Source: an uncultured Verrucomicrobiota bacterium (GTDB lineage Bacteria > Verrucomicrobiota > Verrucomicrobiia > Limisphaerales > UBA9464). From it: a stretch of DNA of 64,000 nt. Shown piece by piece: positions 1 through 8,900 of the stretch. Made by a program: the position numbers and the translations under genes. How positions within the stretch are numbered: the stretch's first letter is position 1; every line of letters starts with the position of its first letter. The stretch spans positions 248,001 through 312,000 of the forward strand of contig CAIVQH010000041.1 of assembly GCA_903907995.1 (NCBI GenBank), in the 5' to 3' direction. The notes under the pieces are model-generated. The model worked only from the letters and a program-made list of their open reading frames with translations. It was not told where the DNA came from and made no database searches.

Positions 1-38
1 CGGAGACGGCCATCGAGGAGTCGTTCAAAAACCTCTGA
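1..38 (+). CDS. possible 3' end of an unidentified gene
   Basis: The frame beginning at base 3 reads ETAIEESFKNL and stops at TGA 36-38. The composition looks like an ordinary C-terminus, but only eleven codons are visible, so no family can be named. If real, the gene runs into the window from the left and converges on aroB. Confidence 0.25.
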   Translation, partial: ETAIEESFKNL

Positions 39-89
39 CGCAGAGCCACCTTCGCCAGCAGGCCCAGAAGCGCGCAGCCGCAAAGCCGT

Positions 90-1181
90 TCAGACCACGA
101 TGGAGTTCAGCACGGCGTTGATGTCTGCATCGGACACCCGCTGACCCCAGAGGGCCTCGCCGATGGACTTCACCAGCACGAACTTGAGTTCGCCACCGCT
201 GACCTTCTTGTCCACCCGCATCGCGTCAAAGAGCGCGGTGCGTTTCTTCGGCGGCAGCTTCAGCGTCGTGGGCAAGCCGGCCCGGACGAACAGCTCGCGG
301 ATGCGTTCGGAATCCTTTTCCGGCAGGCCGGCGAGCCGTACCGACAGCCGCGCTGCCGCCACCTGGCCGATGCTGATGGCCTCGCCGTGCAGGTATTCGC
401 CGTAGCCGGAAACCGCCTCGAGACCGTGTCCGATCGTGTGGCCGAAGTTCAGGATCGCCCGTTCGCCGGATTCGGTCTCATCGGCCACGACCACGTCCGC
501 CTTCAGCGTGCAGCAGCGGGCAACGACATTCATGAGCGTTGCGGCGTCGCGCCCGAGCACCTTGTCCATTTCCTTCTCCAGCCGCTTGAACAGCTCGGCG
601 TCCTTGATGATGCCGTATTTGATGACTTCACCCAGACCGGCCCGCAGCTCCCGCTCCGGCAGGCTGGCCAGCGTGTCCAAGTCGCACAGCACGGCGCGCG
701 GCTGGTGGAAGGCCCCGACCAGGTTCTTTCCCGCCTTCAGGTTCACGCCCACCTTGCCGCCGACCGAGGAATCCACCTGGGCCAGCAGCGTGGTGGGAAC
801 CTGCACAAATGGAATCCCCCGGAGGTAGGTCGCCGCCACGTAACCCGCGATATCGCCCACGACCCCGCCGCCCAGCGCCACGACGAAGGATTTCCGTTCC
901 AACCGCTTGATGGCCAACTGGTCATAGCATTCACCCGCGACCTTGAGGGATTTGGCGGTTTCGCCGGCGGGGACGGTGATGAGGTTCGGGACAAAGCCCG
1001 CCATCTTCAGTGTGCGGACCACCAGGTCGGCATATTTCGGCCCGACGTTGGTGTCGGTGATGACCGCGCAACGTTCACCCAGCTTGAGCCGGCGGCAGTG
1101 GTCGCCGAGTTTGGCGAGCAGGCCGTTGCCCACGTGGATGGTGTAAGAGCGCTCCCCAAGAGGAACCGGAACCGAACGCAT
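90..1181 (-). CDS. aroB: 3-dehydroquinate synthase
   Basis: Converts DAHP to 3-dehydroquinate, the second step of the shikimate pathway, in the cytoplasm with NAD and a divalent metal. Length (363 aa) is normal. The NAD/phosphate-binding GGGVVGD lies at about residues 104-110 and DSSVGGKVG at 137-145. Metal ligands of the family are present as the Glu of GLGEVIKYG, the His of NFGHTIGH (about 245-252) and the His of LHGEA. An in-frame GTG at 1190 would add three residues; the ATG at 1181 is preferred because the conserved protein starts right after it, although neither start has a good Shine-Dalgarno sequence. An MFS transporter gene lies about 50 bp upstream on the same strand and may be co-transcribed. 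Confidence 0.96.
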   Translation of the reverse strand: MRSVPVPLGERSYTIHVGNGLLAKLGDHCRRLKLGERCAVITDTNVGPKYADLVVRTLKMAGFVPNLITVPAGETAKSLKVAGECYDQLAIKRLERKSFVVALGGGVVGDIAGYVAATYLRGIPFVQVPTTLLAQVDSSVGGKVGVNLKAGKNLVGAFHQPRAVLCDLDTLASLPERELRAGLGEVIKYGIIKDAELFKRLEKEMDKVLGRDAATLMNVVARCCTLKADVVVADETESGERAILNFGHTIGHGLEAVSGYGEYLHGEAISIGQVAAARLSVRLAGLPEKDSERIRELFVRAGLPTTLKLPPKKRTALFDAMRVDKKVSGGELKFVLVKSIGEALWGQRVSDADINAVLNSIVV

Positions 1182-1229
1182 GAGCGTCACTGTATCCCGA
1201 TTGCGTGCCGGGGAAAAGTGTGAACCCCG

Positions 1230-2399
1230 CTAATCCTGCAAGGCCTTGGACCGCATCCGAAAAGCCATGCCAATGCCTCCCAGGATGCAAAAGGACACCA
1301 CCCAGGCCGGGGCGGTCACATTTCCCGTCAGCACCTGGGCCACCGCGCTCACCGCCGGGCCGCCACAGATGCCCATTCCGATCAGTGCCTCATGGATGCC
1401 GCCGTGCTCACCATGCGCGTCGCTGCCATCCATTGCGTAATAAAGGGATGAGTAGTACAGCAAGGCGGAAGCCCAGCCGAAGAACACCTGCGCCAAGACC
1501 AGGAGCCACACCGAAGGCGCCAGTATCACGGTCGCGAAACTGCCTGCCAGCACCAGGAACGCGGTGACAAACCAGCCAAAGTGATAGTGCCAGCCCGGCC
1601 AGAACCACAGTTTGAGGAATGCCAGCGTCCGCACGTAGTACCAGGTGGACATCACCAAACCGGCCTCGGCGATGCTCAGGCCGACATGGGTCGCGATGCC
1701 GGGCACCACGGCCAGGATCGTGTTGGCGGCCATGTAGTTAAATGGGTTTGCCACCCAGGCCAACCGTTTGAAATAGCGCGGTCCCTCAGGAGCATGGAGG
1801 TGAACCGTATCCGGCGTTTCCGGTGGCAATGACGCCAGCCAAGCGTCGTGATTCGCCTGGAGCGGCCAGATCAGGACGAACTGGATCGCATGGATGGCCA
1901 CCGGGAGCCAATACAGGCTGGCATGGCCAAGGTGCTGGAAAATCCAGCCGCCGCAGGAAAAGCCCAGGGCGGCGGTCCCGGCCCAGATGACGTTGTACAG
2001 GCCCACCCGGTTCGGCAGCCGCGCCGCCGACTCGTGCTCACTGACCAGCGCCTCCAAAATGGGCCAGGTAAAGCACATGGTGAAGGTCCAGAACCCCAGG
2101 GCCAGCAACTGTCCCCACAGCGCCGGCACCAGCCAGCCGATCAGGATGCTGAGCGCCATCCCGCCGAAGCCAATCCGCAAGGAGGTGAAATAGCCGTGCC
2201 GCTGGCCGAAGCGTCCGCCGAACCAGGAAGCCCCGATGTAAAGGAAGCCGTGCAGTGCGCTGACCGTGAGATTCTGCAGGTTGGCAAACCCGTGCAGGTC
2301 CCGCAGCAGGAACATCAGGTAGTTGAAATAGTAGGCGGTCGCGAAGGAATTGAGGCCTTCGAGGACGTAATAGCCGGTCTTGGACGGAGAGGGACGCAC
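1230..2399 (-). CDS. MFS transporter
   Basis: A 389-residue polytopic inner-membrane protein with about twelve hydrophobic segments and no signal peptide, of the size and layout of major facilitator superfamily symporters. The loop GGRFGQRHGYFTSLRIG after the second segment resembles the basic loop 2-3 motif of MFS proteins. Segment character (LNSFATAYYFNYLMF at the N-terminus) recalls the nucleoside/sugar H+ symporter branch, but the substrate cannot be told. The start is a GTG at 2399 with no clear ribosome-binding site. It precedes aroB on the same strand; no functional link is evident. Confidence 0.85.
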   Translation of the reverse strand: MRPSPSKTGYYVLEGLNSFATAYYFNYLMFLLRDLHGFANLQNLTVSALHGFLYIGASWFGGRFGQRHGYFTSLRIGFGGMALSILIGWLVPALWGQLLALGFWTFTMCFTWPILEALVSEHESAARLPNRVGLYNVIWAGTAALGFSCGGWIFQHLGHASLYWLPVAIHAIQFVLIWPLQANHDAWLASLPPETPDTVHLHAPEGPRYFKRLAWVANPFNYMAANTILAVVPGIATHVGLSIAEAGLVMSTWYYVRTLAFLKLWFWPGWHYHFGWFVTAFLVLAGSFATVILAPSVWLLVLAQVFFGWASALLYYSSLYYAMDGSDAHGEHGGIHEALIGMGICGGPAVSAVAQVLTGNVTAPAWVVSFCILGGIGMAFRMRSKALQD

Positions 2400-2528
2400 G
2401 GGAGTGGCGGAGGGGTGGCCCGCCGGGCGCGAAGTGAAGGGTTGTGCCCCCGAGGGGGCAAGCGGATTTCAGGTCAGCAGGTCTGACCGGCACAATCTGG
2501 CTCCACGCAGGCGGACATTACCCCGGAA

Positions 2529-2765
2529 CTACGGGAGGGCGCGGTTCCACCCGCGCCCCATATTTTCTTCATGGGTCTCCTGAAAAATCCTGACCGACGC
2601 CCCTTCGAAGGCGAGGTTGATGCGGCTGTAGGTCACATAGCCATCGCGACTTCCGGCGGTGGCCTCGGCGGAATAGGTTGGCTCAAGGTCGCAGGCTTGC
2701 AGCAGACAGTTGAATTCGACCAGGTGCTCGACGCAGCCCTTGGAAACTTCATCGACGGCGCACAA
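2529..2765 (-). CDS. hypothetical ORF, possibly a gene fragment
   Basis: A 78-codon frame opening with TTG. The middle part (for example DGYVTYSRINLAFEG) has the look of real protein, but the last residues (GRGWNRALP) are encoded by the hairpin repeat at 2533-2557, so the natural C-terminus may be missing. The frame stays open upstream of the TTG to about 2817, overlapping the end of the 2794-3369 ORF in another frame, so the two may be one gene split by a frameshift. No family is recognised. The 2400-2528 stretch upstream of the MFS gene holds only a small palindrome (TGCCCCC/GGGGGCA near 2452) and nothing else visible. Confidence 0.3.
   Translation of the reverse strand: MCAVDEVSKGCVEHLVEFNCLLQACDLEPTYSAEATAGSRDGYVTYSRINLAFEGASVRIFQETHEENMGRGWNRALP
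2533..2557. repeat. 25-bp hairpin repeat R6, copy 1
   Basis: A short REP-like palindrome: stem GGCGCGG / CCGCGCC around a TTCCAC loop, preceded by GGGAG. An exact reverse-complement copy of all 25 bases sits at 3678-3702. The two copies bracket the AT-richer insert between two MFS genes. Confidence 0.8.
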
Positions 2766-2793
2766 GGTGCGCCAAGTCGGGAGGGCGGGGATT

Positions 2794-3369
2794 TTAGGCC
2801 AGCAATGGTCCCTGACTCAGGCACCGATTAGGTAACTGACCTTTGAAGTAGATTTCGGCTCGGCCGCCCCCGAAGTGCGAACTCGCACCAAAAGGTCGCA
2901 ATAGGTTTTGAAGCCTAAAGTACCAGGGCTCCGGGGTGTCATCCATCCCATGCGTGACAACCCCCTCTTCAGTTTCAATTTCAGCGACGTTCAATATATG
3001 CGTCCTGCTCTCACCCTGAGGAGTGGAATAGTACATTTCGACCAAGACCATTTCCACTTGTCTGCGGATCACGCGATTCAGCTCGTTACTTCCAGCTAAG
3101 GAAAGCGAGTTCTGAAAGGCCGCCCATGCCGCCATGTTTAGGAAAGCGCTCCACGCACGCAGCGTTAAATGATCCTCGACAATCTTATGACCTAGGTAAG
3201 TTCGGTGGCTGGCATTGCTGATCGGAGGTAGTTCTGCAAACAGACGGGGATGAACCGCAAATGTTAGGGCACTGGGATCTTGTCGATCTGCTATCAGCAT
3301 TCCTCGCATAAGGTCCACTTCGTGATGGGGGAGGAGGTCAGTGATAGGCATCAGGCTGGATTCAATCAC
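2794..3369 (-). CDS. hypothetical protein in AT-richer insert
   Basis: 191 residues from GTG (or 185 from ATG at 3351). No signal peptide or membrane segment; a mixed alpha/beta soluble protein with a helical centre (around AFLNMAAWAAFQNSLSL). I do not recognise a family. Base composition is clearly more AT-rich than the surrounding MFS, aroB and DapA-like genes, which suggests separate acquisition. A second unknown frame follows at 2529-2765, and the pair is flanked by the R6 hairpins. It could be intact, or the first half of a frameshifted gene. Confidence 0.5.
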   Translation of the reverse strand: MIESSLMPITDLLPHHEVDLMRGMLIADRQDPSALTFAVHPRLFAELPPISNASHRTYLGHKIVEDHLTLRAWSAFLNMAAWAAFQNSLSLAGSNELNRVIRRQVEMVLVEMYYSTPQGESRTHILNVAEIETEEGVVTHGMDDTPEPWYFRLQNLLRPFGASSHFGGGRAEIYFKGQLPNRCLSQGPLLA

Positions 3370-3706
3370 ATGCTACACGCTTGGTACGATATTTTTAACG
3401 CCCTCCGGCATGGCCCGCTGGCGGCTGTGCTTGCCACCAGTTTATTGCATCGATCTGGTTTGGCCGGCGTCGGGGCCGTGGTCACGATCTCACGCTGCCA
3501 GCCCGAGGTGACAGCCTGGCAATGAGGCTGGCCTGCTCATTGCCAGGGAACAAGTCCAACCATTGCGGCGGTCCCGCATGGCGGTTTTTCTAGTGGGATT
3601 CTAAAGTGCGGTTTCGCTGCGGGCGGCATAGATCTTACCAACTGATCATCTGGATTCGCCTGGTGCGAAAAATTTACGGCGCGGGTGGAACCGCGCCCTC
3701 CCAAGG
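3370..3706. other. intergenic stretch with 12-bp perfect inverted repeat
   Basis: No convincing gene. It contains a perfect inverted repeat, CCTGGCAATGAG at 3515-3526 and CTCATTGCCAGG at 3536-3547, separated by nine bases. There is no T-run after either arm, so it is not a classical intrinsic terminator. The R6 hairpin copy (3678-3702) closes the stretch just before the end of the next MFS gene. Confidence 0.6.
3678..3702. repeat. 25-bp hairpin repeat R6, copy 2
   Basis: Reverse complement of 2533-2557, identical in all 25 positions, with the same GGCGCGG/CCGCGCC stem. It lies five bases beyond the 3' end of the MFS gene 3707-5014 and could act as a transcript-end hairpin. Confidence 0.8.
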
Positions 3707-5014
3707 TTAACGAGAAGAACCGGCCACCCCTGAAGCGCGCCAGAGCAATGCCGCCACCACCAGGTAGATGAGCCCGCAGAGCGAGACGGCCAGGCTCATG
3801 TTCGCCACCTCGCTGCCCTGCCCTGCGTGTTTCGCCATCCAGCCCGCGTACAGCGGTCCGAGCGCACCACCCGTCCAGCCGACGGTGTTCATCACGCCCG
3901 CCGCCGTCGCGCGGGAATTCTCGGGCACCACGTCGTAGAGCGAGGCGAAGATGCCGGCGTCGTAGCAGCCCTTGCACAGACCAAATGCGGCCATCGCCAG
4001 CAACAGCGTTGATTTGTCGTTGGTCCACCCGACGAGGGCGACAAACCCCGCGCCAACAAGCATGCCTGCCGCCTGCACCAACATGCGCGCCCCGGGACGC
4101 CGCACCGACCACGCATCCGCCAGCCAGCCGGACAAAGGCCCGCTCAGGGCGCTGGCCGCGTGGATAAAAATGGTCGCATTCAGGCCGGCGGTGCTCAGTT
4201 TGTAACCGAACTTCTCGATCAGAAACGTGGGGGTCCACACGAGAAACAGCGCCGCCACAAAATTCGCCCCGACGAAGGCCAGCAGGAGCAGCCGCGCCGA
4301 CGGATGGCCGAGGAGAAAACGCAGCGTATCCATGAACTTCGGCGGTTCGGCCTCAGTTTCTAACACACTGGCCTCGGCCACCGGCGAAGGCTTCGTATCC
4401 GCCTGGATTTCCCGGCCCGGCTCCCGAAGAAACAGGTACAGCAACAGGGCCAGCACCATCCCCGCGACGCCGAAACAGTAAAAGCCTGTGCGCCAGCCGT
4501 ACTGTTCCGCCAGCCATGCCCCGAGCCAGCTTCCGCCGATGGTGCCGGCATAGACACTCGATTGGTGGACCGCCATTGCCCGCGAGCGGGTGCGGAGGCC
4601 GTGGTAGGCGCTGACCAGTGACATCGAAGCCGGGAAATAGAACGTCTCACCAAAGCCTTCGAGCGCCCGCACGGTGACGAACTGCCACAGCCGGCCGCAC
4701 CAGGCCGTCGTCATCGTCACGAAGCTCCAGAACAGGCAGCCGCCAAGAATCAGGTGGCGGCGTGGAAAGCGGTCCCCCGTCCAACCGGCAAACGGCGCCC
4801 CTGCCGCATAGACCCACATGAACGCCGAGCCGATGAGCCCGAGCTGCTGCTTGTCGAAGCCGAACTCCTTTTGCAGCAATGGAAACACGACGGAAATGGC
4901 CTGCCGGTCCGCGTAGTTGAACGCGCACACGAACCACAGCATTCCGACCACCGCCCACGCGTATCGGCGTGACGACATGGCCGGGCGGGCCGGGTTGGTG
5001 GCCGGCCGCCTCAT
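3707..5014 (-). CDS. MFS transporter, anion:cation symporter-like
   Basis: 435 residues (or 423 from the internal MSSRRYAW start), about twelve membrane segments. The N-terminal region with FNYADRQAISVVFPLL and the loop GWTGDRFPRRHLI match the layout of the ACS branch of MFS, which takes up hexuronates, sialic acid, sugar phosphates and other organic anions. Its start overlaps the end of the DapA/NanA-like gene by four bases (ATGA), so the two are translationally coupled: a transporter plus an aldolase/lyase for an imported acid is the natural reading. The exact substrate is not visible. Confidence 0.88.
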   Translation of the reverse strand: MRRPATNPARPAMSSRRYAWAVVGMLWFVCAFNYADRQAISVVFPLLQKEFGFDKQQLGLIGSAFMWVYAAGAPFAGWTGDRFPRRHLILGGCLFWSFVTMTTAWCGRLWQFVTVRALEGFGETFYFPASMSLVSAYHGLRTRSRAMAVHQSSVYAGTIGGSWLGAWLAEQYGWRTGFYCFGVAGMVLALLLYLFLREPGREIQADTKPSPVAEASVLETEAEPPKFMDTLRFLLGHPSARLLLLAFVGANFVAALFLVWTPTFLIEKFGYKLSTAGLNATIFIHAASALSGPLSGWLADAWSVRRPGARMLVQAAGMLVGAGFVALVGWTNDKSTLLLAMAAFGLCKGCYDAGIFASLYDVVPENSRATAAGVMNTVGWTGGALGPLYAGWMAKHAGQGSEVANMSLAVSLCGLIYLVVAALLWRASGVAGSSR

Positions 5015-5904
5015 GCCAGACCGGCTTCCACAAGCAGCGTGCCGAGTTCGGCGGCGCAGAGGTCATACTTGTACCGGGTCGGCTCTGAAACCGCCGATTT
5101 GAAGGGGCCGGTGGCAAATCCCCGTGCCTCCATCCCGGCGGCGACATCCAGCGGGAACTTGATGCGCCCGCAGGCTTCGCCCACGCGCTGGAGCAGCTTC
5201 ATCTCCGCATCGGTCGCCTGCCCTGCACGATGCGCCGCCAGCACGCGGACGAGCGGTTCCGGCACAAAGTTGGCCAGGCCGCTGATGCAGCCGACACAGC
5301 CCAGCGTGAGCGCCTCGGCAAAACGCGTGTCGCTGCCGGTGTACACGCCGAAGCCCTTCGCCCGGCCGAGCGCCACCAGGTCCCGATGGTACTCCCATTC
5401 GCCGCCGCTCTGCTTGATGCCGGCCAGCCGGGCCCGGTCGGCAAAGGCGGCCACCGTTTCCAGAGCGATGCGGTTGCCGGTGCGCTCGGGAAAATTGTAG
5501 AGATACATCGGCAGATCGGTGGCCTCCGCTACCCGCAGGAAAAACGCGAGCTGGTCATCCGGTTCCAGCGGAAAATACCAGGGCGGGAGCACGGTAATGC
5601 CGGCACAGCCGTTCGCCTGCGCGACCCGCGCCAGCCGGCAGGCCACCACCGGGCTGACATCGCTGACATTGGCCAGCACCTTCAGCGATTCCGCCAGCGG
5701 CACGATGCGCTCCAGCAGGTTGGCCCGGGCCACTTCGGAAAAATGGACGAATTCCCCCGTGCTGCCCAACGCCAGGATGCCATCCACCCCGGTTTTGCGA
5801 AGAAAGCCGAGATGGTGTTGGAGTTCAGGTTCGAGGAGACGCCCCTCGTCATTGGTGGGCGTCCATAGCGCGGCGAAAACGCCGCCTTCGGTTTGGTTCA
5901 TCAT
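5011..5904 (-). CDS. DapA/NanA-family class I aldolase
   Basis: A (beta/alpha)8 lyase/synthase that forms a Schiff base with a keto-acid. With the start at ATG 5904 the protein has 297 residues, the normal family length. Seen in sequence: GSTGEF at about 47-52, the catalytic Tyr136 in YNFPERTG, and the Schiff-base Lys164 in AGIKQSGG. A GTG at 5997 would add 31 residues and overlap the end of the upstream gene; I prefer 5904 because the conserved fold starts there (GGVFAALWTPTNDEG). The chosen start has no Shine-Dalgarno and lies just after a terminator hairpin. Coupling to an ACS-type transporter suggests catabolism of a sugar acid or sialic acid rather than lysine biosynthesis; dihydrodipicolinate synthase remains possible. 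Confidence 0.85.
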   Translation of the reverse strand: MMNQTEGGVFAALWTPTNDEGRLLEPELQHHLGFLRKTGVDGILALGSTGEFVHFSEVARANLLERIVPLAESLKVLANVSDVSPVVACRLARVAQANGCAGITVLPPWYFPLEPDDQLAFFLRVAEATDLPMYLYNFPERTGNRIALETVAAFADRARLAGIKQSGGEWEYHRDLVALGRAKGFGVYTGSDTRFAEALTLGCVGCISGLANFVPEPLVRVLAAHRAGQATDAEMKLLQRVGEACGRIKFPLDVAAGMEARGFATGPFKSAVSEPTRYKYDLCAAELGTLLVEAGLA

Positions 5905-5909
5905 GCAGT

Positions 5910-5941
5910 AAAAGAAAGGCCGGGCATCCGGATGCCCGGCC
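5910..5941 (-). terminator. intrinsic terminator after the 1145-aa gene
   Basis: A perfect 24-bp palindrome at 5918-5941 (half-site GGCCGGGCATCC) followed on the minus strand by TTTCTTTT. It lies about 30 bp after the stop of 5969-9406 and only a few bases before the ATG chosen for the DapA-like gene, so that gene needs its own promoter within or overlapping this region, or read-through. Confidence 0.7.
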
Positions 5942-5968
5942 AGGTCACTTATTTCAGGTGGGGACAGT

Positions 5969-8900
5969 TCACTGATAGGTGATGACGATGTTGTCACCCA
6001 CCCGCTTCACCTGAGTTATGCTGACCGCCGTGTCGGCCTGCACACGGAAGAAGAAAGCCACCGACGCACTCGAAATCGGCACGGTGATGGTCTTGTTCGC
6101 CGAATCCAGCTGCGCGCCGGTCAACGGCTGGAACTGGCCGGTGACCGTATCCGCACCCAGCAGCGCCGGCCCGGTTGCAGCCGAGGTGTAGGAGGCGATG
6201 CCACCGGCCGCGTTCACCAGCGTGCGGTCGCCAGTGGTCCGGTTGACCGTGAACCACTCGACATGGGCGGCGCCGGTGTGCTCGTACCACACGAACCGGA
6301 AGGCATAGACGCCGGCCTGCGGCACCACGACGTCGAAGGTCTCATCGGCCGGCCCGCCATTGTGGAAGGCCAGGGGCGTGGTGCTCGCGTTGGGGTTCAG
6401 CGCGCTGGCGAGCTTGTAGCCGTCATCGCTACGGACGCCGAAGCGGATGACTCCGGCGGGCAGGTCCAGGAAGGCTTTGGCCTCCATCGCAAAATTGTCG
6501 TCGCCGTTGTCCAGTGTCTGCCCAGGAATCGGGAGATCCCCGTCGAAATAGCCGTCCGTGCCCCCGCCGCTGATCACGTTTTGCGAAAAGTTGATCACGT
6601 CGTTGGTCACGGTCAGGTCGTAGAGTTTGGCAATCGACGACCCGGCCGCCAACTGCGACTCCGCATAATCGAGGCTGTTCTGCCCCACATCCTGCCCCTG
6701 CACCACCCGGGTTACGATGCCGCGCACGGGGCCGGGTCCGGCCAGGCGGGTGGACGGATCCAGCTGGACATAGGTGATGGTAAAACTCCAGTCGTTGGTC
6801 TGCGCCACGCCCTCGTTGTCCGAGAAAATGATGCGGGCCGACTGCACCACGTCCTTGGGCGGCAGGCTGGGGAAGGTGTAGTCCACCGTGGCGCCGTCGG
6901 GCGTGTTCGTGACCTGCGCGGTCACCGGGGTGCCGTTGATGGACAGCTTCACCGTGGACGGATTGACCGAGGTGTCACGGTTCTGGATGGCGACTTCGAT
7001 CTTGGGCTCGGTCGTGCTGGTGGTCGTGCCGTTCGCCGGGCTCAGCGAGGCGATGGTCGCGCGCTGCACGCCGGCATCGGCCACCGGCACAAAGATGAGA
7101 TAATTGAGCAGCCGGTTGCCGGTACTGTCATCCGGCGTGATCGTGTGGAGGCGCAGCGTAGTTTTCCCGGACAGGCGCAGCTTGAGCTGGTTCAGGCCGG
7201 CACCATCGGTCAGGGGCACGTTGCGCGAGGTATAGCCGGAGGTCGTGGCGAGGAAGGAACCGATCGTTTTCACTGTCTGGTCCGGCTGGGTGGCATCGCT
7301 GGTCACCTGTTCCAGCAGGCTGTCGCCGTGGGTCAGGTTGACCACCGCCTCCCGCAGATAGACCACATAGGTGCCGGCCGCAAACTCGTGGGTGTAGTTC
7401 ATCCATTCGTCCGCCGCGAGATCGCCGACATCGTAATCGTACACGCCGTTGTCATTGTTGAACTGCGCCCGCCGGCGATCCAGCGAATGCGCCATGCGCA
7501 CGAAATCCTGTGTGCGATAGAGGGTGTCGCTGCCGTGCGGGGCGGTCCGGGTATCGGAATAGTCCACTCCGGGCGTGCCGACCCGGTCGGTGTAGGAGTT
7601 GTCGGCTGAGCCCAAGCCTTCCGGCGTCCGCACCGGGCTGTTGAAGTAGCCGCCAGACTCGAAATTGTAATCCTCGATTTCCACCACCGGATCGTCCCCT
7701 GTGAAGGTGTCAAAGGCCACGGTGGCCGTGCGTTCGACGTTGCCCGCATCGGTCACGCTGATCTGCCCCAGATAAGTCTGGTTGGCGGCAAAGCCGCCCA
7801 ATGCCGCCGTACGGTTCGCACCTGCCGCGCTGAGCGTCAGCCCGTTGGTCGTGGTGTAGGTCGTCCCGTTCAGGGTCACTTTCACACCGGCATCCGGAAT
7901 GTCGGCATCGTCCGTGATCCTGAAAGTCACCTGGGTGGAAGCCGGGAGGAAGTTGGCCCCTTCCAGCGGTGCCACCTCCGTGATGATCGGCGGCTGGTTG
8001 GCTGCCGCCGGGGGAGCCGAGGCGAGAAGATTGTCCAAAATGACCTGATAGCCGTTGGGATCGGTGCCGTTATCGGCGTAGAGATAGAGCACCACGTTGC
8101 CGACCAGATTGATGAACGGCCCCGGAGGATCATCGCTGCCATCGGAAAGCACATCGGCCGCCGGGGTATCCACGAAGGTCTTGTCAAAGATGACCGCGTC
8201 GCCGGCGTCCTTGTCGAACACCCGGCCACGGATGGTCACGTTGCCGTTCTGCACCGTCAGCGTGAGCGTGAGCCGGACGTTGTTGTTCATGAGGGCCGGC
8301 GTGGGGTTCTCGTTGAAGAAGTACTTGTTGATGCCCTTGGAGATCAGGATGTCCGTCTCCGACTTGGTGATGCCATAGCCGGCCAGGGTGTTCGGCCCGG
8401 TCGCCTGGGGGATGAATCCCAGCACCGCAAACGAGTCCGGTCCCTGCCCGCTCACGAGATCCACGGAAAATTCATTCCGCGTCCCCTCGGTCAGCTCGAA
8501 CGTCTTCGTCGTCTTCTTGCTGTTCACGAAGTACGGCTGGCCGACCGCCGGCAGGTTGAACGTGAACACTCCGCCGCCCTGCTGGCCGCCCGGCAGCCCG
8601 AAGCCGCCCGGGTCGGAATCCTCCCAGCCACTGCGCTGGGCGGCGTTGAAATCATCCAGCACGATCTCATCGGTGACGAAGGTCTCCGCATTGTCGTACA
8701 CGACCTGGTAACCGGCCGGATCGGTGCCGTTATCGGCGTAAAGGTAGAGCACGAAGTTGCCGACCTGGTTGATGAAGGGCCCCGGGGGATCATCGTTGCC
8801 GTCGGACAGCACGTCGGCCGCCGGGGTGTCCACAAAGGTCTTCTCGAAGATCACCTTGTTGCCGTCGTCCTTGTCCAGCACCTGCCCGGTGATGATGACG

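Noticed and set aside
387-1223. 278-codon plus-strand ORF opposite aroB
   Set aside because: aroB motifs are complete on the minus strand; the plus frame has no domain and Arg/Gly-biased composition.
2533-3702. complete insertion sequence with 25-bp terminal inverted repeats
   Set aside because: No transposase-like protein and no target-site duplication; the 25-bp ends are themselves hairpins, so REP-like elements explain them as well.
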